A stretch of 64,000 nt of DNA from Streptomyces celluloflavus (GCA_000720995.1 JOEL01000029.1:1-64000); one strand, 5' to 3'. Positions 1-9,273 are shown, counted from the stretch's first letter. Notes: generated by a model not told the origin, from the letters alone. Program-made: numbers and translations.

Positions 1-109
1 GGCCCGTCGCACCCAAAGTCACGAACCCACGCCAGCTGATGGACCATCAGCCGAGCACACTCCAAAACAGAGCTCTGACCAGCAGCGATAGCGAACTGCG
101 GCTGGAGTA

Positions 110-526
110 CTAAGCCCTACCGTGCTGGCTCGGAACTGCGAGGTGTAGCTGCTGGAGGCCGTACAGAGCAGCGTGGAACGCAGCAGCGAGCTCCCGCGCC
201 TTCTCCTCGCTCTCGATCTTCCACAGGGAGATGTAGTCATCCTCAACGTTTGCCTGCGTCACCGTGCCAGCAATCACCAACGCTTCAGCCGCAGACCGCA
301 GGGCCGTCATCGCCTGCTCTGGGACAAAGGGCTTGCTGCTGGCCATGGCGTCGAGTTCCACCTTCCAATGCCGCCCCTGACGAGCGATGCACACAAAGAT
401 CGCGTCGTTGGTCTGGGCACTTCTATAGGCCGCATGGTGGGCTTCCGGCTTGGTGCAGTCGGGGATGAGGGCGGCTTGGAGAGGCATTCCAGGTGTCGGC
501 ATGCCCCCATGGTTGCAGGCGCTCAC
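110..526 (-). CDS. Hypothetical protein, 138 aa
   Basis: I do not recognise this protein. It is a soluble-looking 138-residue product with no signal peptide and no membrane segment. The C-terminal half is amphipathic and Ala/Glu-rich (ESEEKARELAAAFHAAL), suggesting helices; the middle carries an acidic stretch (EDDYISLWKIES). Codon use is somewhat less GC-biased than in most genes of the window, which fits a place in or beside the integrative-element scar that follows at about 0.7-3.1 kb. The start is uncertain: Met9 or Met14 are alternatives, and no strong ribosome site marks the first codon. It could be cargo of the decayed element or an old chromosomal gene. Confidence 0.5.
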   Translation of the reverse strand: MSACNHGGMPTPGMPLQAALIPDCTKPEAHHAAYRSAQTNDAIFVCIARQGRHWKVELDAMASSKPFVPEQAMTALRSAAEALVIAGTVTQANVEDDYISLWKIESEEKARELAAAFHAALYGLQQLHLAVPSQHGRA

Positions 527-682
527 TCCGTTATTCAGGCGAACGCCCGTCTCGTCACTGCCAACCCCGCATCGCCTGCCAGAGCAGGTCCCCGAAATGA
601 GGCTCGAGCAGGATCGGGGCCGACGTGAATGGTGCCCACACAGGTCAAGGTGGTCGGGGTGGGGCTGTGTTGGTCTGGTTGA

Positions 683-1401
683 GCGAGGTCATGGGGCCGC
701 GCTGTCGCGTTTCGCGGGCTCCGCCGCGGCGAGGCGTGCGGGCAGAAGTGGACCGACACCAATCTGGACGCCGGTCTCCTCACCGTCGCCAAGCAACTCG
801 TCGTGGATGGCTGGGAGGTCTACGAGGACGACCCCAAAACCGACGCCGGCGCGCGCACCATCGCGCTCGACGCCGACACGGTCCAGGCCCTCAAGCGGCA
901 CCGTGCCCAGCAGGACAAGGGCCGTGAGGAGTGGGGGAGCGCCTGGGTGGAGACCGGCCGCGTCTTCACCCGCGAGAGCGGCGAGATGCTCCACCCGGCC
1001 AACGCCGGTTCATCGAGCTGTACGAGGAGATCGGCCTGCCGCCTGTCCGGCTCCACGACCTCCGCCATGACGCCGCCACACTGGCCCACGCCGCCGGTGC
1101 CGACCTGAAGGACATCCAGGAGATGCTCGGCCACTCATCGATCACCATCACGGCCGACACGTACACGAGCCTGCTCCCCGAGGCGGATCTGGCGATCGCC
1201 GAGGCCGCCGCTCGGCTCGTGCCACGGGCCCGTGCCGTCTCCGAAGTCGCGGCTTCCGCAGCGGCGCCCGAGCCCGACAAGGCGCGGGATGCCGTGCCGG
1301 TTGATGCTGATCCGTCGGGCGATGTTCGGGAGGCCAGCTCCCCGTCCGCTCACGCATCGCTCACGCAAGCGGCCCCGGACGAGAAGTCCGAGGCCGAGTA
1401 G
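683..1401 (+). pseudogene. Tyrosine recombinase (integrase) remnant, N-terminus lost and frameshifted
   Basis: This is the catalytic domain of a phage/AICE-type tyrosine integrase. A first frame (about 683-1008) carries the box I arginine in FRGLRRGEACGQKW, followed by a typical beta-hairpin region (NLDAGLLTVAKQLV) and DAGARTIALDADTVQALKRH. The reading frame then breaks near 1005-1010, where several bases of the expected junction are missing. It resumes one frame on with RFIELYEEIGLPPVRLHDLRH, the HxxR box HDLRHDAATLAHAAG, and LGHSSITITADTYTSL with the nucleophile Tyr. The tail to the stop at 1399-1401 is low-complexity. No N-terminal SAM-like arm-binding or core-binding domain precedes it; an in-frame stop lies just upstream, near 680. 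The gene must be inactive. It points at the 3' end of the tRNA gene at 1446-1521, the usual arrangement for an element integrated in a tRNA. Confidence 0.85.
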
Positions 1402-1409
1402 GGCCCCTT

Positions 1410-1429
1410 CCTGGGGGAGAAGCCCCAGG
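1410..1429. terminator. Stem-loop between integrase remnant and tRNA
   Basis: A perfect 7-bp stem (CCTGGGG at 1410-1416 pairing with CCCCAGG at 1423-1429) with a 6-base loop lies between the integrase stop and the convergent tRNA 3' end. No long T-run follows, so it would be a weak or bidirectional terminator. It could serve the tRNA transcript from the other strand. Confidence 0.45.
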
Positions 1430-1445
1430 TCAGGGCGGTAATGCC

Positions 1446-1521
1446 TGGTGCCCCCGGCAGGATTCGAACCTGCGACACCCGCTTTAGGAGAGCGGTGCTC
1501 TATCCCCTGAGCTACGGAGGC
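1446..1521 (-). tRNA. tRNA-Arg (anticodon CCU)
   Basis: The minus strand folds into a complete cloverleaf. It has a 7-bp acceptor stem (GCCTCCG with CGGGGGC, one G-U pair), a D-arm GCTC...GAGC, an anticodon arm CCGCT-CTCCTAA-AGCGG giving anticodon CCT (decodes AGG), and a T-arm GCAGG-TTCGAAT-CCTGC. The discriminator base is A. The 3' CCA is encoded (TGG at 1446-1448 on the plus strand). AGG is a rare arginine codon in Streptomyces, and genes for such tRNAs are common integration sites. Here the 3' half faces the integrase remnant. Confidence 0.97.
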
Positions 1522-2046
1522 GGGGGCCTGTAGGAATACTTGAAGAAAACCCGGAGAGTGGATCTTCCGCTAGGAGTACAAGCCCGCTGGTCGGACGAGG
1601 TGTGGCACCTTCCGTGTTCTTGCCTGGACGGGTGGTGCGGCGTACCAGTGGCCAACCAGGGACAGCCTAGCGGATACGGGTTGAGGGGGAGGTCCTGTAT
1701 CGGGTTGGTTGGGCGGGGCGCTCCCGGCAGGCTTCTGACCTGCTGATTCTTTGGTGTGCGGGTGGCCGGAGGGGAAAGGATGCGTGATCGGCGCCGGCGA
1801 TTTATCCGTTCCGGGTGTTCTGTCGGTTGCCGGCGAGGGGCGGTGAGTGCGGTGCGCGACCGTGTCCCGCCATGAGTCGAACGGGAGTATGGGCGCGAAC
1901 GGGATGCCGCGACGGCTCGCTTGCTGCTTCCTGGGGCCCATGGGCCAGGTTTCGCCAAGGGGCGCCCGGATTGCCCGGGTGTCCCTCAGGTGCGGAGGCA
2001 CGGAGCATTTGTCAGTAGGAGTTGCCGGTGGAGACCGCCTTCGCCA
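1522..2046. other. Gene-poor stretch between tRNA-Arg and decayed coding region
   Basis: I see no convincing gene in these 525 bases. Possible frames are Pro/Arg-rich and lack a ribosome site. The tRNA-Arg promoter must lie immediately upstream of its 5' end (beyond 1521), and the short AT-richer run TACTTGAAGAAAACC near 1536-1550 is the best candidate for it. The rest looks like eroded element DNA. Confidence 0.5.
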
Positions 2047-3052
2047 TTACTCCTTCTTGTCCTCGGCCCCGGCCTCTTCGTCAGGTTCGGTCGGGGGCGA
2101 GGGCACTTCGGGTTCGTCAGCCGGTGTGCTGCCATCGGGCGTGACGCGGTTGGCGAGGGTGATGGTCATTGGCCGGCCTGCCGCGGACAGTCCGGTCAGG
2201 CTTTCCTTGACGTGGTCGTGGAGAACGGTGGCCAGGTGTCCTGGTCGCCGTCTCCCTCGGATGCGGTTTCCTTGACCGGTGCAGGGTGATCAGGAGCGCG
2301 ATCGAGGAACGTCCGGACAGCGCAGCGCGGACCCGCTTTTCGCCCTGGCCGAGGACCTGGGCCGGTACCCGGAAGTGCGGCTGCCGCCCGGCGTGGGCCG
2401 TGCTGAACTCCCAGGCGTCCCGGTGGCACAGCACCGTCGAGGATGAGGCCCAGGCCGCTTCCCGCAGCATCGCGCCGTGCCCCTCGCTCACCTCCACCGC
2501 GGTCTTCGCGGCGGCGGCCTGTTCCGTCCCGGCCCGCAAGGAGGCGGTCTCCTTGCGCAGGGCGGTCAGCTTGGCGTGCAGTTCCTCCCTTGCGTTGTCC
2601 GCCTGCTCGCGTAATCCGCCGAGCACCTAGGCCATGCGCGCCAGCCGGCATCGCGGGCGCTTCTTGCCCAGCCACCCATGGTCGGCCCTGAAGCCGACGA
2701 GAACATGCAGGGGTTCAACGAACACCCTGTCCTCGTCCTGGGGAGATACCCAGACGCCGTCGTCGCGGCGGCCGGCGATGTCGAACTTGCTGTCGTCGGT
2801 GGTGTTGGCGAAGAAACGCGGATGGTTGTCGGCAGGCCATTTGCCGGCCTGCTTTCCGTGTCTGAACGCTTGGAGCAGCCGTTGTCGTTCCGATCTTGAG
2901 GGGCGTGTCTCGAAGGGGAGTCTCGATGGGGTGGTTGTCGCCGGCTGCGGGCATGAAGGCAGGGTCTCTTGGCGGCTCGGAGGTGCGAAGCCGACCGAGA
3001 TCCAGGAGGCCCTGTTGCCGCGGTTGTCCGTGCTCGTGCCGGTGGAGTTCAA
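2047..3052 (-). pseudogene. Decayed minus-strand gene with in-frame stop and frameshift
   Basis: Protein-like sequence runs on the minus strand but is interrupted. The first part (2630-3052) contains natural-looking segments such as FFANTTDDSKFDIAGRRDDG and VFVEPLHVLVGFRADHGWLG, then a TAG at 2627-2629. The same frame resumes with LREQADNAREELHAKLTALR, a coiled-coil-like heptad region, and VEVSEGHGAMLREAAWASS. Near 2260-2290 the frame shifts and continues as GHLATVLHDHVKESLTGLS to an acidic tail ending EEAGAEDKKE at the stop 2047-2049. I do not recognise the family. The coiled coil plus acidic tail would fit a DNA- or partner-binding accessory protein of an integrative element, but that is inference. 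One premature stop and one shift mean it is unlikely to be expressed whole. Confidence 0.5.
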
Positions 3053-3385
3053 CTCGGCTGCTCCGGCGTGTGATTGTGTCGCTCACCGGTTCGGGAATGC
3101 GGTCGATCGCCCGGAGCGTGTCCGGCGGTATCCCCAGGACATGACGGGCGCGGAGTGAGCCGTGGTCCGGTCGCTGCTGCCGGGGCCTGGGATCCGGGCG
3201 CGGACAGAGCGGCGCGGCTCGGTCGCCCGGGGCTCCCGGCCAGGTCCGAGGGAGGCGTACATCTGGCGTGCCGGTGTCCGCCCTGCGTGCTGGTCAGCAC
3301 CTGAACATTTCCACGGGACGGGGCCGGGGCCGCCGGTACGCGTCGGCGACCCCGCGGGCCGTCTTCCCGCCTGTCTCTGCCTGGA
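3053..3385. other. Gene-poor stretch before the serine hydrolase
   Basis: No gene can be supported here. The minus strand reads fragments that may continue the decayed gene to the left (for example ARHVLGIPPDTLRAIDRIPE around 3100-3160), but without a start or a stable frame. It is the probable right edge of the element scar. Confidence 0.4.
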
Positions 3386-4552
3386 TCAGCGGCACAGCGC
3401 CGTGTCGACGGCGGCCTCCACCCGCCGGGAGGCCGCACCCGTCGGGGTGGTGGTTACCGTGATGGCGGCGGCGCGCCCGTCCTCCGTGACGCCTCCTCGT
3501 GTCCGGTATCCCAGGGCGGTTCCGCCGTGGCCCCAGTAGACGCCGCCGCATGACAGTGGCGTGCTGGTCAGGCCCAGTCCGTAGCGGACGCCGGGGCCGC
3601 GCTCCTCCGCGGGGACGGTGGTGCGCATCTGGGCGAGCTGGGCCGGGGGCAGGAGCCTGCCGCCGAGGAGGGCGGCGTAGAAGCGGTTGAGGTCGCCGTT
3701 GGTGGAAACCACCTCACCCGCGGCCCACGCCATGGACATGTCCATGGTGGTGTAGTCGATCAGAGGTCCGTCGTCCGTTTCCCGTTCGTAGCCCTTGGGG
3801 TGGGGCTCGTGGAGCGTCGTCTCTCCGGGGGTGGGGAAGTAGGTGTGGCGCAGTCCGATGCGGTCGATGATGCGCCGGTTGATCTCCTCGCCCAGCGGGC
3901 GGCCGGTGACCTTCTGGATGATCAGGCCGGCGACCAGGTAGTTCGTGTTGCTGTACTCCCACTTCGCGCCCGGGGCGAAATGGGCCTTCTGCGCGAGTGC
4001 GCCGTCGAGGAGCTCGCGCGGCTCGTAGTACCGCTGCGGATCCTTGAGGATCGCGCGCTTGTCCAGGTAATCGGGCAGGCCGCTGGTGTGCTGGAGGAGT
4101 TGGCGGACGGTGATGTGGTGTCCGTCGATTCCCTCACCGCGCAGCAGGCCGGGCAGGTAGGTGTCGACGGGGGAGTCCAGGGCGAGTTTCTTCTCGGCGA
4201 CCAGTTGCAGTGCGACCACGGCTGTGAATGCCTTGGTGTTGCTGCCCGCGCGCACCTGTCCGTCCTTGGGTACCTTCGCCCCGGTCTTGAGGTCGCCGAC
4301 ACCCGCGGTGTAGTTGTGCGTCCGGCCCTGACGGTCCGTGACGCTTGCCAGTGCTGCGGGCATCCGGTCGTCGGTCACCAAGGCGTTCAGGCTGCTTTGA
4401 ACGGTGTCCGGCCTAGCGGCGGAGGCCGTGGACGGGAACAGCGCACCGGTGGTCATGACGGCCCCGGTGAGCACGGTCACGGCCAGCAATGCCTTACGCC
4501 GGCCACCTCGCGAAAGAGCGGGACGAAACCTCGGCGATACACGTGCGTGCAT
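3386..4552 (-). CDS. Secreted serine hydrolase / D-alanyl-D-alanine carboxypeptidase-like (family S12)
   Basis: This 388-residue protein belongs to the class C beta-lactamase/DD-peptidase fold (R61-like). An N-terminal signal peptide (about residues 18-46, ending STASA-A) predicts export. The three active-site motifs are present: SxxK as SNTK (Ser104, Lys107), YxN as YSNTN near residue 200, and the third motif HGGT near residue 352. Family members trim peptidoglycan stem peptides or hydrolyse esters and amides, and the substrate cannot be read from sequence. The start codon ATG at 4550-4552 is preceded by AGGAG at good spacing. It is transcribed alone, in the same direction as the ABC genes to the right but separated by about 170 bases. 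Confidence 0.9.
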   Translation of the reverse strand: MHARVSPRFRPALSRGGRRKALLAVTVLTGAVMTTGALFPSTASAARPDTVQSSLNALVTDDRMPAALASVTDRQGRTHNYTAGVGDLKTGAKVPKDGQVRAGSNTKAFTAVVALQLVAEKKLALDSPVDTYLPGLLRGEGIDGHHITVRQLLQHTSGLPDYLDKRAILKDPQRYYEPRELLDGALAQKAHFAPGAKWEYSNTNYLVAGLIIQKVTGRPLGEEINRRIIDRIGLRHTYFPTPGETTLHEPHPKGYERETDDGPLIDYTTMDMSMAWAAGEVVSTNGDLNRFYAALLGGRLLPPAQLAQMRTTVPAEERGPGVRYGLGLTSTPLSCGGVYWGHGGTALGYRTRGGVTEDGRAAAITVTTTPTGAASRRVEAAVDTALCR

Positions 4553-4725
4553 GGAACAACTCCTGTCGGTAGGGAAACAACATCAGTGGGTCAGGGAGAG
4601 GTGGTCGTGGTGCGACGGGCCTGCCGGTGGCTCGGCCTGTGATGGTCGCGGCGCATGAAGGAACGGCCCTCCCCTCGTGCCCCCGCCCGAGGACGGGGAG
4701 TTGGGTGAGGCGGGACCTGGTTCCG

Positions 4726-7143
4726 CTACGTGATGCGAGGAGACCTGCGGCGGCGCAGCAGCCGGCGGGCGGGCAGCATGACGGCCGCCGTGCCCGACAG
4801 GAACACCGTGCCGAGTACGGCCGCGCAGACCGAGGGCGACACCGACAGCGCGGACAGACCGGTCACCGCGCCGCCGAAGGTCAGCAGCGTCACCGCCGCG
4901 ACCAGGGAGCCGACGGCGGCCCCCGTGCCGAGTACGAGGCAGGTCTCCAGCCGCAGCATCGCCAGAACCTGGCCGCGGGTCGCGCCGATGAGCCGGAGCA
5001 GCGCCAGTTCACGACGGCGGGACGCGGTGGCGACGGCCAGCGTGGTCACCACGCCGATCAGGGTGAACAGGGAGATCGCCGCGACTGCGAGCAGTCCGGG
5101 CAGGCCCTCCTGGCGTGCCTTCTCGGTGAGGGCGGCGCTGTACTGTCCGGCGGACGTGGCACGGGTCCCGGGGAAACGGTCGAGCACCGGCCGCAGGTCG
5201 GCCGCTCCCTTCACCAGGAGGTAGTCGTCGTGGCCCGCGTCGGTGACGTGGGCGGCGACCACGTCGTGAGGCAGCAGGACATCCCCGAAGCCCTGTCCCC
5301 GGTCGTAGACGGCCACCACCTCGGGGCGGATCACGGTGCCGTCCCCGAGCCAGAGAGACGCGGTCGAACCGACCTCGGCCGCGCTGGCCACGTTCGAACT
5401 GAGCGCGACCGTGTTCTTGCCGCGCAGACCCTTCAGCGAGCCTGCCCTCACGCCCGGGTCCAGATTGGACAGTGCGCCCTTCACACCTTGGGTGGGCAGG
5501 GACTGGAGCTGGGCCGCGACCGACATCACCACGGTGGTGCGTTTCACCGCGGTCACGGTCCCCGGCCCGGCCGTCCTTTCCGCCGTCCGGTACATGGCCC
5601 GGGGCACGCCCGGCCCGTTCGAGACGAGGACCTGGTCCGCGTGCAGCCCCGCGGCTGCCTGCGTCCGGGTGGCGTTGACCGCGGTGGTCTGCACGAACAG
5701 CTGGCTGGCGCCGAAGGAGAGCGCGAGCGCGATCGGCGTGATCACCGATGCGAGTCGCACGGCCGCGGCGGTGGCCGTGTCGGTGGCGAGCCGGCCCGGG
5801 ACCGGGAACAGGAGGCGTATGACGGGGCTGAGGACGACGATTCCCCCTCGGGCGATCGAGGGACCCAGGAGGGCCGCCGCCCAGATGAGGGAGAGCACGA
5901 GTCCGCCCATGGCCGCGGTCGCCACCTGCCCGCCGAACGCGAACGCGGTGGCGGCCGAAGCGAGACCGACGACCAGGAGCACCAGGCCGGTGATCACGCG
6001 CCAGCGCGGTAGCCGAGTCGGTTCGGCGGAGGTCTCGCTCACGGCCTGGGCCGGCCGGATCCGGGATACGCGTCGTGCCGCGAGCCAGGCGGAACCGACC
6101 GTGGTGAGCACCGTGAGCGCCAGGGCACCGACGACGGGAAACGGTCCCAGAGCGAGCCCCAGCCCCTGTGGCAGGACCCCCTGCTCGGCCATGAAGCGGT
6201 GCAGCAGGGTGCCGAGCCCGAGCGACAGCAGACCGCCCAGGAGCGACGCCGGGACCGCGACCTTGAGCGTCTCGCGGACGATCACCCTGCGGACCTGCCG
6301 GGGGGTGGCACCGATGGCGCGCAGGACGGCGAGCTCGCGGGTCCGGTCCCGCACGGACGTGTCCAGGAGACCGGTCACGATCAGCAGCACCACCAGGAGG
6401 GCGACACCGCCGATCGACGCACAGACGCCGATCAGGTCGAGTCGTGCCGCCGCCACCTCCGGGTTCTCGACGTCGCCACGGCCCGCGCCGGTCGCGACGA
6501 CGAGACCGGGGGCGGCTGCCCGCAGCGACTGGGCGGACGTCTCCTTCGTGCCGAGCACGACCAGCGCGTCCGCGCGCTCGGGACGGCCGCTGAGGACCTG
6601 TGCCGTGTGCTGGCCGAACCAGACATCGCGGCCTGCGCCGGACCCGTCGGCCACCAGACCGGTGACGCGGTAGGTTTCCGGCGCCTTGCCGCCGACCTGG
6701 AGACGGACGGTGTCCCCGACGGCCCGGCCGCTGCCGGAGTCCACCGCGACTTCGTGTTCCGCCTGCGGGGCCCGGCCGGCACGCAGTTCGACCTCGGTGA
6801 GCGCGGTCGCGTCCCAGCCGCGGCCGGTCCGCACGGCCCCGTCCGCGGTGACCACCGGCAGGGAGACGTCCGCGACCACCTCGGTGACCCCCGGTGCCGT
6901 GCGTACCCGGTCCGCCACCGATACCGGTACCCGGGCCCGTTCCACCAGCGGCCGGACATCGGTCTGGTCGTCCTTGACGACCTCGACGCGCTGGCTCGCG
7001 GCGACGACGGCCACGGCGTGCTCATAGCGGTCGGCCGATCCGTGCGCCCGTAGTGCGGACTCCAGCAGGACCCCGAACGCGCCCGTCAACATGGCCGCGC
7101 ACACCAGTGCCACCGCCACTCCGGCGGCGATACCGCGCCTCAC
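4726..7143 (-). CDS. FtsX-family ABC transporter permease, 805 aa
   Basis: This is a large MacB/FtsX-type permease. It has an N-terminal membrane segment (about residues 6-26), a long extracytoplasmic domain, a block of three helices near 235-370, four more central helices around 380-480, a second extracytoplasmic domain, and a final three-helix FtsX module near 690-800 ending in an Arg-rich tail. The duplicated layout is typical of Streptomyces exporters thought to move lipids, peptides or antibiotics, or to signal envelope stress. It starts with GTG (7141-7143), overlapping the ATPase stop by four bases, so the two are translationally coupled. With the ATPase it forms the complete transporter. 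The kinase/regulator pair diverging from it is the likely controller. Confidence 0.92.
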   Translation of the reverse strand: MRRGIAAGVAVALVCAAMLTGAFGVLLESALRAHGSADRYEHAVAVVAASQRVEVVKDDQTDVRPLVERARVPVSVADRVRTAPGVTEVVADVSLPVVTADGAVRTGRGWDATALTEVELRAGRAPQAEHEVAVDSGSGRAVGDTVRLQVGGKAPETYRVTGLVADGSGAGRDVWFGQHTAQVLSGRPERADALVVLGTKETSAQSLRAAAPGLVVATGAGRGDVENPEVAAARLDLIGVCASIGGVALLVVLLIVTGLLDTSVRDRTRELAVLRAIGATPRQVRRVIVRETLKVAVPASLLGGLLSLGLGTLLHRFMAEQGVLPQGLGLALGPFPVVGALALTVLTTVGSAWLAARRVSRIRPAQAVSETSAEPTRLPRWRVITGLVLLVVGLASAATAFAFGGQVATAAMGGLVLSLIWAAALLGPSIARGGIVVLSPVIRLLFPVPGRLATDTATAAAVRLASVITPIALALSFGASQLFVQTTAVNATRTQAAAGLHADQVLVSNGPGVPRAMYRTAERTAGPGTVTAVKRTTVVMSVAAQLQSLPTQGVKGALSNLDPGVRAGSLKGLRGKNTVALSSNVASAAEVGSTASLWLGDGTVIRPEVVAVYDRGQGFGDVLLPHDVVAAHVTDAGHDDYLLVKGAADLRPVLDRFPGTRATSAGQYSAALTEKARQEGLPGLLAVAAISLFTLIGVVTTLAVATASRRRELALLRLIGATRGQVLAMLRLETCLVLGTGAAVGSLVAAVTLLTFGGAVTGLSALSVSPSVCAAVLGTVFLSGTAAVMLPARRLLRRRRSPRIT

Positions 7144-7871
7144 AGCGTCCCCCAGTGGGCCAGGACGGTTGCGGCGGAGGGAGCCGTCAGCTCGTCGACG
7201 ATCCTGCCCTCGCTCAGGAAGACGACACTGTCGGCCCAGGCCGCGGCCACCGGGTCGTGGGTGACCAGCACGACCGTCTGCCCCATCTCGTCGACCGCGT
7301 CACGCAGCAGCTTCAGGACGTGCTCGGCCGACCTCGGATCCAGCGCGGCCGTCGGCTCGTCGGCGAAGACGATCTCCGGGCGGGTGACGAGCGCTCGGGC
7401 GACCGCCACACGCTGCTGCTGGCCGCCGGACAGACGTGCCGGGAGCCGGTCCAGGTGGCCGGCCATCCCCACGCGGTGGACGACTTCGTCCAGCCAGCGC
7501 CTGTCCGCCCGGCGGCCGCCGAGGGACAGCGGGAGGGTGATGTTGCGCTCGACGTCCATCGAGGGCATGAGGTTGTAGCCCTGGAAGACGAACCCGATCC
7601 GTTCGCGGCGCAGCCGGGTCAGCTCCGTCTCGCTGAGCCCTCCCATGTCCAGATCACCGAGCCGTACCGTTCCGCCGCTGGGCCGGTCGAGACCGGAGGC
7701 GCAGTGCAGGAAGGTGCTCTTGCCCGATCCGGACGGACCCATGATCGCGGTGAGACTGCCCTTGCGGAACTCCCGGCTGACCCCGTCCAACGCGGTCACC
7801 TCGCCATAGGACTGGGAGACCTCCTCCAGGGACACGGCGAACGGCGTGGCCCGGGTCGTCATCGGTTGCAT
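7140..7871 (-). CDS. ABC transporter ATP-binding protein (MacB/LolD type)
   Basis: This 243-residue ATPase has Walker A GPSGSGKST (residues 45-53), a Q-loop in GFVFQGYNLMPSM, the signature LSGGQQQRVAVARA, Walker B IVFADEPTAALD and the switch histidine in VLVTHDP. The start is placed at ATG 7869-7871 because AAGGA lies 8 bases upstream; an open frame extends further but crosses the promoter region and the divergent kinase gene. It powers the FtsX-type permease downstream. The 169-base gap to the kinase start contains the GGTGTAG palindrome at 7965-7982, a likely operator. Confidence 0.95.
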   Translation of the reverse strand: MQPMTTRATPFAVSLEEVSQSYGEVTALDGVSREFRKGSLTAIMGPSGSGKSTFLHCASGLDRPSGGTVRLGDLDMGGLSETELTRLRRERIGFVFQGYNLMPSMDVERNITLPLSLGGRRADRRWLDEVVHRVGMAGHLDRLPARLSGGQQQRVAVARALVTRPEIVFADEPTAALDPRSAEHVLKLLRDAVDEMGQTVVLVTHDPVAAAWADSVVFLSEGRIVDELTAPSAATVLAHWGTL

Positions 7872-7964
7872 GATGGGTCCTTCGGTTCCTCGATCGGTCA
7901 GAACGGGTACCGAACGTAATCGCGCAAGCCGAGCGGACGGCAGCGGTCCCTCTCCCGAACCGGG

Positions 7965-7994
7965 GGTGTAGCGGGCTCCACCTGCCAGGTGTAG
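7965..7994. promoter_or_regulatory. Candidate response-regulator operator between ABC genes and kinase
   Basis: GGTGTAG-CGGG-CTCCACC (7965-7982) is a 7+4+7 inverted repeat with one mismatch. It is followed by a further half-site GGTGTAG at 7988-7994, 23 bases after the first. The same palindrome, perfect, recurs at 9912-9929. A repeated symmetric motif flanking a LuxR-type regulator gene suggests that regulator's binding site. This is inference from position and symmetry. Confidence 0.6.
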
Positions 7995-8040
7995 CGCGCA
8001 CTTATGACAGAGGAACACCCGTGACGTACCGTCCTTATCC

Positions 8041-9273
8041 ATGGACCTGAAGGCAAGGGCACTCCACAGCCTGCGATCCGCGAGGTATCTGCTGGGTGGG
8101 CTCACCACCGCTCTGCCTTCGCTGGCCGGTTACGTTCTGTTGCCGCTTGTCTGCTTCTCGTTGATCTTCGCCCCGGTCCTGCCGTGGGCGGTGCGGCCGT
8201 TGCGCGCCTTGACCGATGCCGAACGCCGCCGCGCCGAACGCGTTCTCGGCCGCCCCGTGCGCCGGCCCTACCCGACGCCCGAAGGCAACGCCTACCAGCG
8301 GACGCTGCAACTGCTGCGGTTTCCGGGTACCCGCAAGGACGTGGCATGGATGCTGGTTCACGGCACCGTGGGGCTCGTCCTTCCCGTCCTCGTCCTGGGA
8401 GTGCTGCTCAGTCTGCTGCTGACACTCTCCATCCCGCTGTGGTGGTGGACCGTTCCCGGCGGAACCCTCACCCTCCTCGCGGCCCCCCTCACCACCTGGA
8501 TGCAGGCGATCGTCCTGTCCGCGGTGTGTGTCTGGCTCTTCGCCGCCCTCTTCTTGTGGCTGGCCCCCGCCGCGGTGAAGCTGGAGACGCGGATCGCCGA
8601 GATCATGCTCGGCACGTGGACCGGCGCCGGCCGGCGGATCGAGGAACTGACCGCCTCGCGCGCGGGAGCCCTCCAGGCCCACGAGGCGGAACTCCGACGG
8701 ATCGAACGCGACCTCCACGACGGCACCCAGGCGCAACTGGTGGCGGTGGCCATGCGCCTGGCCCTGGCCGAGCGCCGGTTCGACAAGGACCCGCAGAGTT
8801 CCAGGAGAATGGTGCTCGACGCCAGGACCACCGTGGACGAAGCACTTGTCCAGCTGCGCACCGTCATCCGAGGTATCCACCCGCCGATCCTTTCCGACCG
8901 GGGACTGAACGGAGCCATCCGCTCCCTGGCCGCAGGCCGGCCGATCCCCACCACCCTGGATCTGCCCGAGACCGACCACCGCCCCCCGGCCGCCGTCGAG
9001 GCAGCCGCCTACTTCGTGGTCGCCGAGGCGCTGACCAACATCGCCCGGCACAGCGACGCGAGCCGTGCCCAGGTGTCGCTCCGGTACGACGGGCCCACGC
9101 TGCGCGTCGTCGTGCGGGACGACGGGTGCGGCGGGGCCGCACCCGGCTCCGCCTCCGGCAGCGGACTCGCCGGGGTACGCCGACGGGTCGCCGCCCTGGA
9201 CGGTACGACGAGGATCGACAGCCCCGTCGGTTCCGGAACGACGATTGAGGTGGTGCTGCCGTGCGGATCGTGA
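8041..9273 (+). CDS. Sensor histidine kinase (HisKA_3 / NarL-partner type)
   Basis: This 410-residue membrane kinase has hydrophobic segments near residues 17-50 and a longer pair near 107-185, then a dimerisation/phosphoacceptor segment with RIERDLHDGTQ (His226) and a HATPase domain from about 315 (N-box EALTNIARHS, G-box RDDGCGGA and GSGLAGVRRR). HisKA_3 kinases pair with LuxR/NarL regulators, and one follows with a 13-base overlap. The divergent FtsX-type ABC transporter and the shared palindrome suggest the kinase senses an envelope or antibiotic stress that the transporter relieves. The signal itself cannot be inferred. Confidence 0.93.
   Translation: MDLKARALHSLRSARYLLGGLTTALPSLAGYVLLPLVCFSLIFAPVLPWAVRPLRALTDAERRRAERVLGRPVRRPYPTPEGNAYQRTLQLLRFPGTRKDVAWMLVHGTVGLVLPVLVLGVLLSLLLTLSIPLWWWTVPGGTLTLLAAPLTTWMQAIVLSAVCVWLFAALFLWLAPAAVKLETRIAEIMLGTWTGAGRRIEELTASRAGALQAHEAELRRIERDLHDGTQAQLVAVAMRLALAERRFDKDPQSSRRMVLDARTTVDEALVQLRTVIRGIHPPILSDRGLNGAIRSLAAGRPIPTTLDLPETDHRPPAAVEAAAYFVVAEALTNIARHSDASRAQVSLRYDGPTLRVVVRDDGCGGAAPGSASGSGLAGVRRRVAALDGTTRIDSPVGSGTTIEVVLPCGS

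Noticed and set aside
1570..2001. A 143-codon minus-strand frame upstream of tRNA-Arg.
   Set aside because: Pro/Arg-rich translation with no ribosome site or domain; it would run into the tRNA promoter region.
4627..7053. Very long open frames on the plus strand opposite the ABC permease (for example 4627-6012 and 5336-6673).
   Set aside because: They are antisense shadows produced by GC-rich third positions; translations are Arg/Gly/Asp-rich with no domain, and the minus strand encodes a complete FtsX-type permease.
7872..8108. An upstream extension of the ABC ATPase to 8108.
   Set aside because: It would cross the operator-like palindrome and overlap the divergent kinase gene; ATG 7871 has AAGGA and begins the normal fold.
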